Assembly (NCBI GenBank): GCA_003520455.1
Contig: DOUV01000799.1
Location: 1 to 24,391 of the forward strand
Source: Chloroflexota bacterium
GTDB lineage: Bacteria > Chloroflexota > Anaerolineae > Ardenticatenales > Ardenticatenaceae
Length of the DNA: 24,391 nucleotides
Reading direction: 5' to 3'
Of this stretch, positions 23,510-24,391 are shown one piece after another. How positions within the stretch are numbered: position 1 is the stretch's first letter; each line of letters starts with the position of its first letter. A program made the translations under genes and the position numbers. Under the pieces are notes generated by a model that was given only the letters and a program-made list of their open reading frames with translations, ran no database searches and had not been told where the DNA came from.

Positions 23510-23646
23510 ATCATGAGCACAGTCGCGATCGTCCAACCGGATTTCACTTTTCTCGCCAACGATTCGCCCCCTTTGTACTCTTGAAATGGTTGGTTCTCAC
23601 AGATTCTCTTCGTCCGCCACGATCCCGCTTCCGCTCGCGGCCCGCT

Positions 23647-24391
23647 TCAGAATCTGGCGTCCTCGAGGGCGAGACTGATCTGATCGAGAAACGCGGCCGA
23701 CATCGCCCCGTCTACAACTCGGTGGTCAAACGTCAGACTCAATCCCATCATCGGGCGCAATGCGATTGTGTCGTTGTGCGCCGCGGGCTTCTTGCGAATC
23801 CGGCCCACCCCCAATATCGCCGTCTGCGGCGGATTAAGAATCGGAGTAAAGGCGTCGACGCGGTAGCTCCCGAGATGTGTGATCGTGAAGGTCCCATCGG
23901 CGAGGTCGTCGGGTACTAAGGTGCCGACCCGCGCCTGTTCTACAAGCCTTTCGAGCTCGCTGTGGACCTGGCGAAGTGATTTCTGATCCGCAGCGCGGAT
24001 CACAGGGACGACCAGGCCCTGATCAAGCGCAACGGCAACCCCAATATTGATCTGCCCGGGCAGGATGATTGATTCGCCATTCCATACCGCATTGAGGAGG
24101 GGATGGTTTTGCAGAGCTGCGGCGACAATCTTCACGAGGATGGCGGTGTATGTCACGCGGGAGTCAGCCTTGCGGGCGTCGTGCTGGTCGACCGTCGCGG
24201 TGACATCGACTTCGGTATGGAGGGTGAGCTGTGCGGTGGTATGGAGGCTTTCTATCATCCGCTGCGCGGTATGGCGGCGGATGCTCGTCAAGGGAACTTC
24301 TCTCCGAGCTGGTGCCTCCGCCGCCGTAGCCTCTTGGGAGGCGGCCGCTTTCCGCATCGGAGGCGCGCCGCTGCTCGCGGCGGCGCCGGCT
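23647..24391 (-). CDS. 2-oxoacid dehydrogenase E2 (dihydrolipoamide acyltransferase), C-terminal part
   Basis: An incomplete gene entering from the right edge, 247 codons visible. It is the acyltransferase core of a 2-oxoacid dehydrogenase complex (pyruvate, branched-chain or acetoin type), moving an acyl group from lipoate to CoA. After an Ala-rich linker come VPLTSIRRHTAQRMIESLHT, INIGVAVALDQGLVVPVIR, DDLADGTFTITHLGSYRVDA, PPQTAILGVGRI and the catalytic FDHRVVDGA near the end. The lipoyl and E3-binding domains would lie outside the window. It is on the same strand as the importer genes but separated by about 190 nt, so cotranscription is uncertain. Which 2-oxoacid it serves cannot be decided from this part. 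Confidence 0.93.
   Translation of the reverse strand, partial: AGAAASSGAPPMRKAAASQEATAAEAPARREVPLTSIRRHTAQRMIESLHTTAQLTLHTEVDVTATVDQHDARKADSRVTYTAILVKIVAAALQNHPLLNAVWNGESIILPGQINIGVAVALDQGLVVPVIRAADQKSLRQVHSELERLVEQARVGTLVPDDLADGTFTITHLGSYRVDAFTPILNPPQTAILGVGRIRKKPAAHNDTIALRPMMGLSLTFDHRVVDGAMSAAFLDQISLALEDARF

Noticed and set aside
23457..23646. Rho-independent terminator or sigma-70 promoter between the E2 and binding-protein genes
   Set aside because: No stem followed by a T-run on the minus strand and no -35/-10 pair with acceptable spacing was found.

Overview
This 24.4-kb, moderately GC-rich window comes from a bacterial chromosome and looks like an accessory catabolic locus. The Tat-like lipoprotein leader followed by a long Ala/Pro/Thr/Gly linker on the peptide-binding protein, the Dpp-type permeases, and the many SDR, amidohydrolase and gamma-glutamyltransferase-like genes are typical of heterotrophic Chloroflexota (Thermomicrobia-like). 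That taxonomic placement is inferred from style, not proven. No rRNA, tRNA or CRISPR array was seen.

Layout. (1) 1-1928: decayed DNA with the N-terminal remnant of an IS1634/DUF4277-type transposase and no intact gene. (2) 7873-1929, minus strand: an operon of a frameshifted gamma-glutamyltransferase-like gene, a large dimethylglycine/sarcosine dehydrogenase-like FAD-GcvT fusion, and both electron-transfer flavoprotein subunits (etfB, etfA). (3) 10217-8036, minus: a promoter, a collapsed lactate-permease remnant and two SDR dehydrogenases. (4) 10117-13546, plus: a promoter, an intact gamma-glutamyltransferase-like gene and an M20 peptidase/deacylase. (5) 14314-13541, minus: a cyclase-family metal hydrolase, tail to tail with the M20 gene. 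(6) 17608-14526, minus: an SDR and two amidohydrolases, tightly packed. (7) 23441-18085, minus: a peptide-type ABC importer (binding protein, DppC-like, DppB-like; no ATPase in the window) followed by an aldehyde dehydrogenase. (8) 24391-23647, minus: the C-terminal catalytic part of a 2-oxoacid dehydrogenase E2.

Working model (inference). The importer brings in an amide- or peptide-like, probably N-methylated, compound. GGT-like, M20, cyclase and amidohydrolase enzymes open its amide bonds. The DMGDH-like flavoprotein demethylates or oxidises the amine and passes electrons to the adjacent ETF. SDRs and the aldehyde dehydrogenase oxidise the carbon skeleton.

The strongest new signal is regulatory. 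A perfect 14-bp palindrome (10158-10171) lies between two well-formed sigma-70-type promoters that face each other, one firing right to the intact GGT and one firing left towards the permease remnant and SDRs. A 13/14 copy (7887-7900) sits just downstream of a third strong promoter, in front of the GGT-DMGDH-ETF operon. This ties three transcription units into one probable regulon under a single unidentified repressor, which is not encoded as an intact gene in the window.
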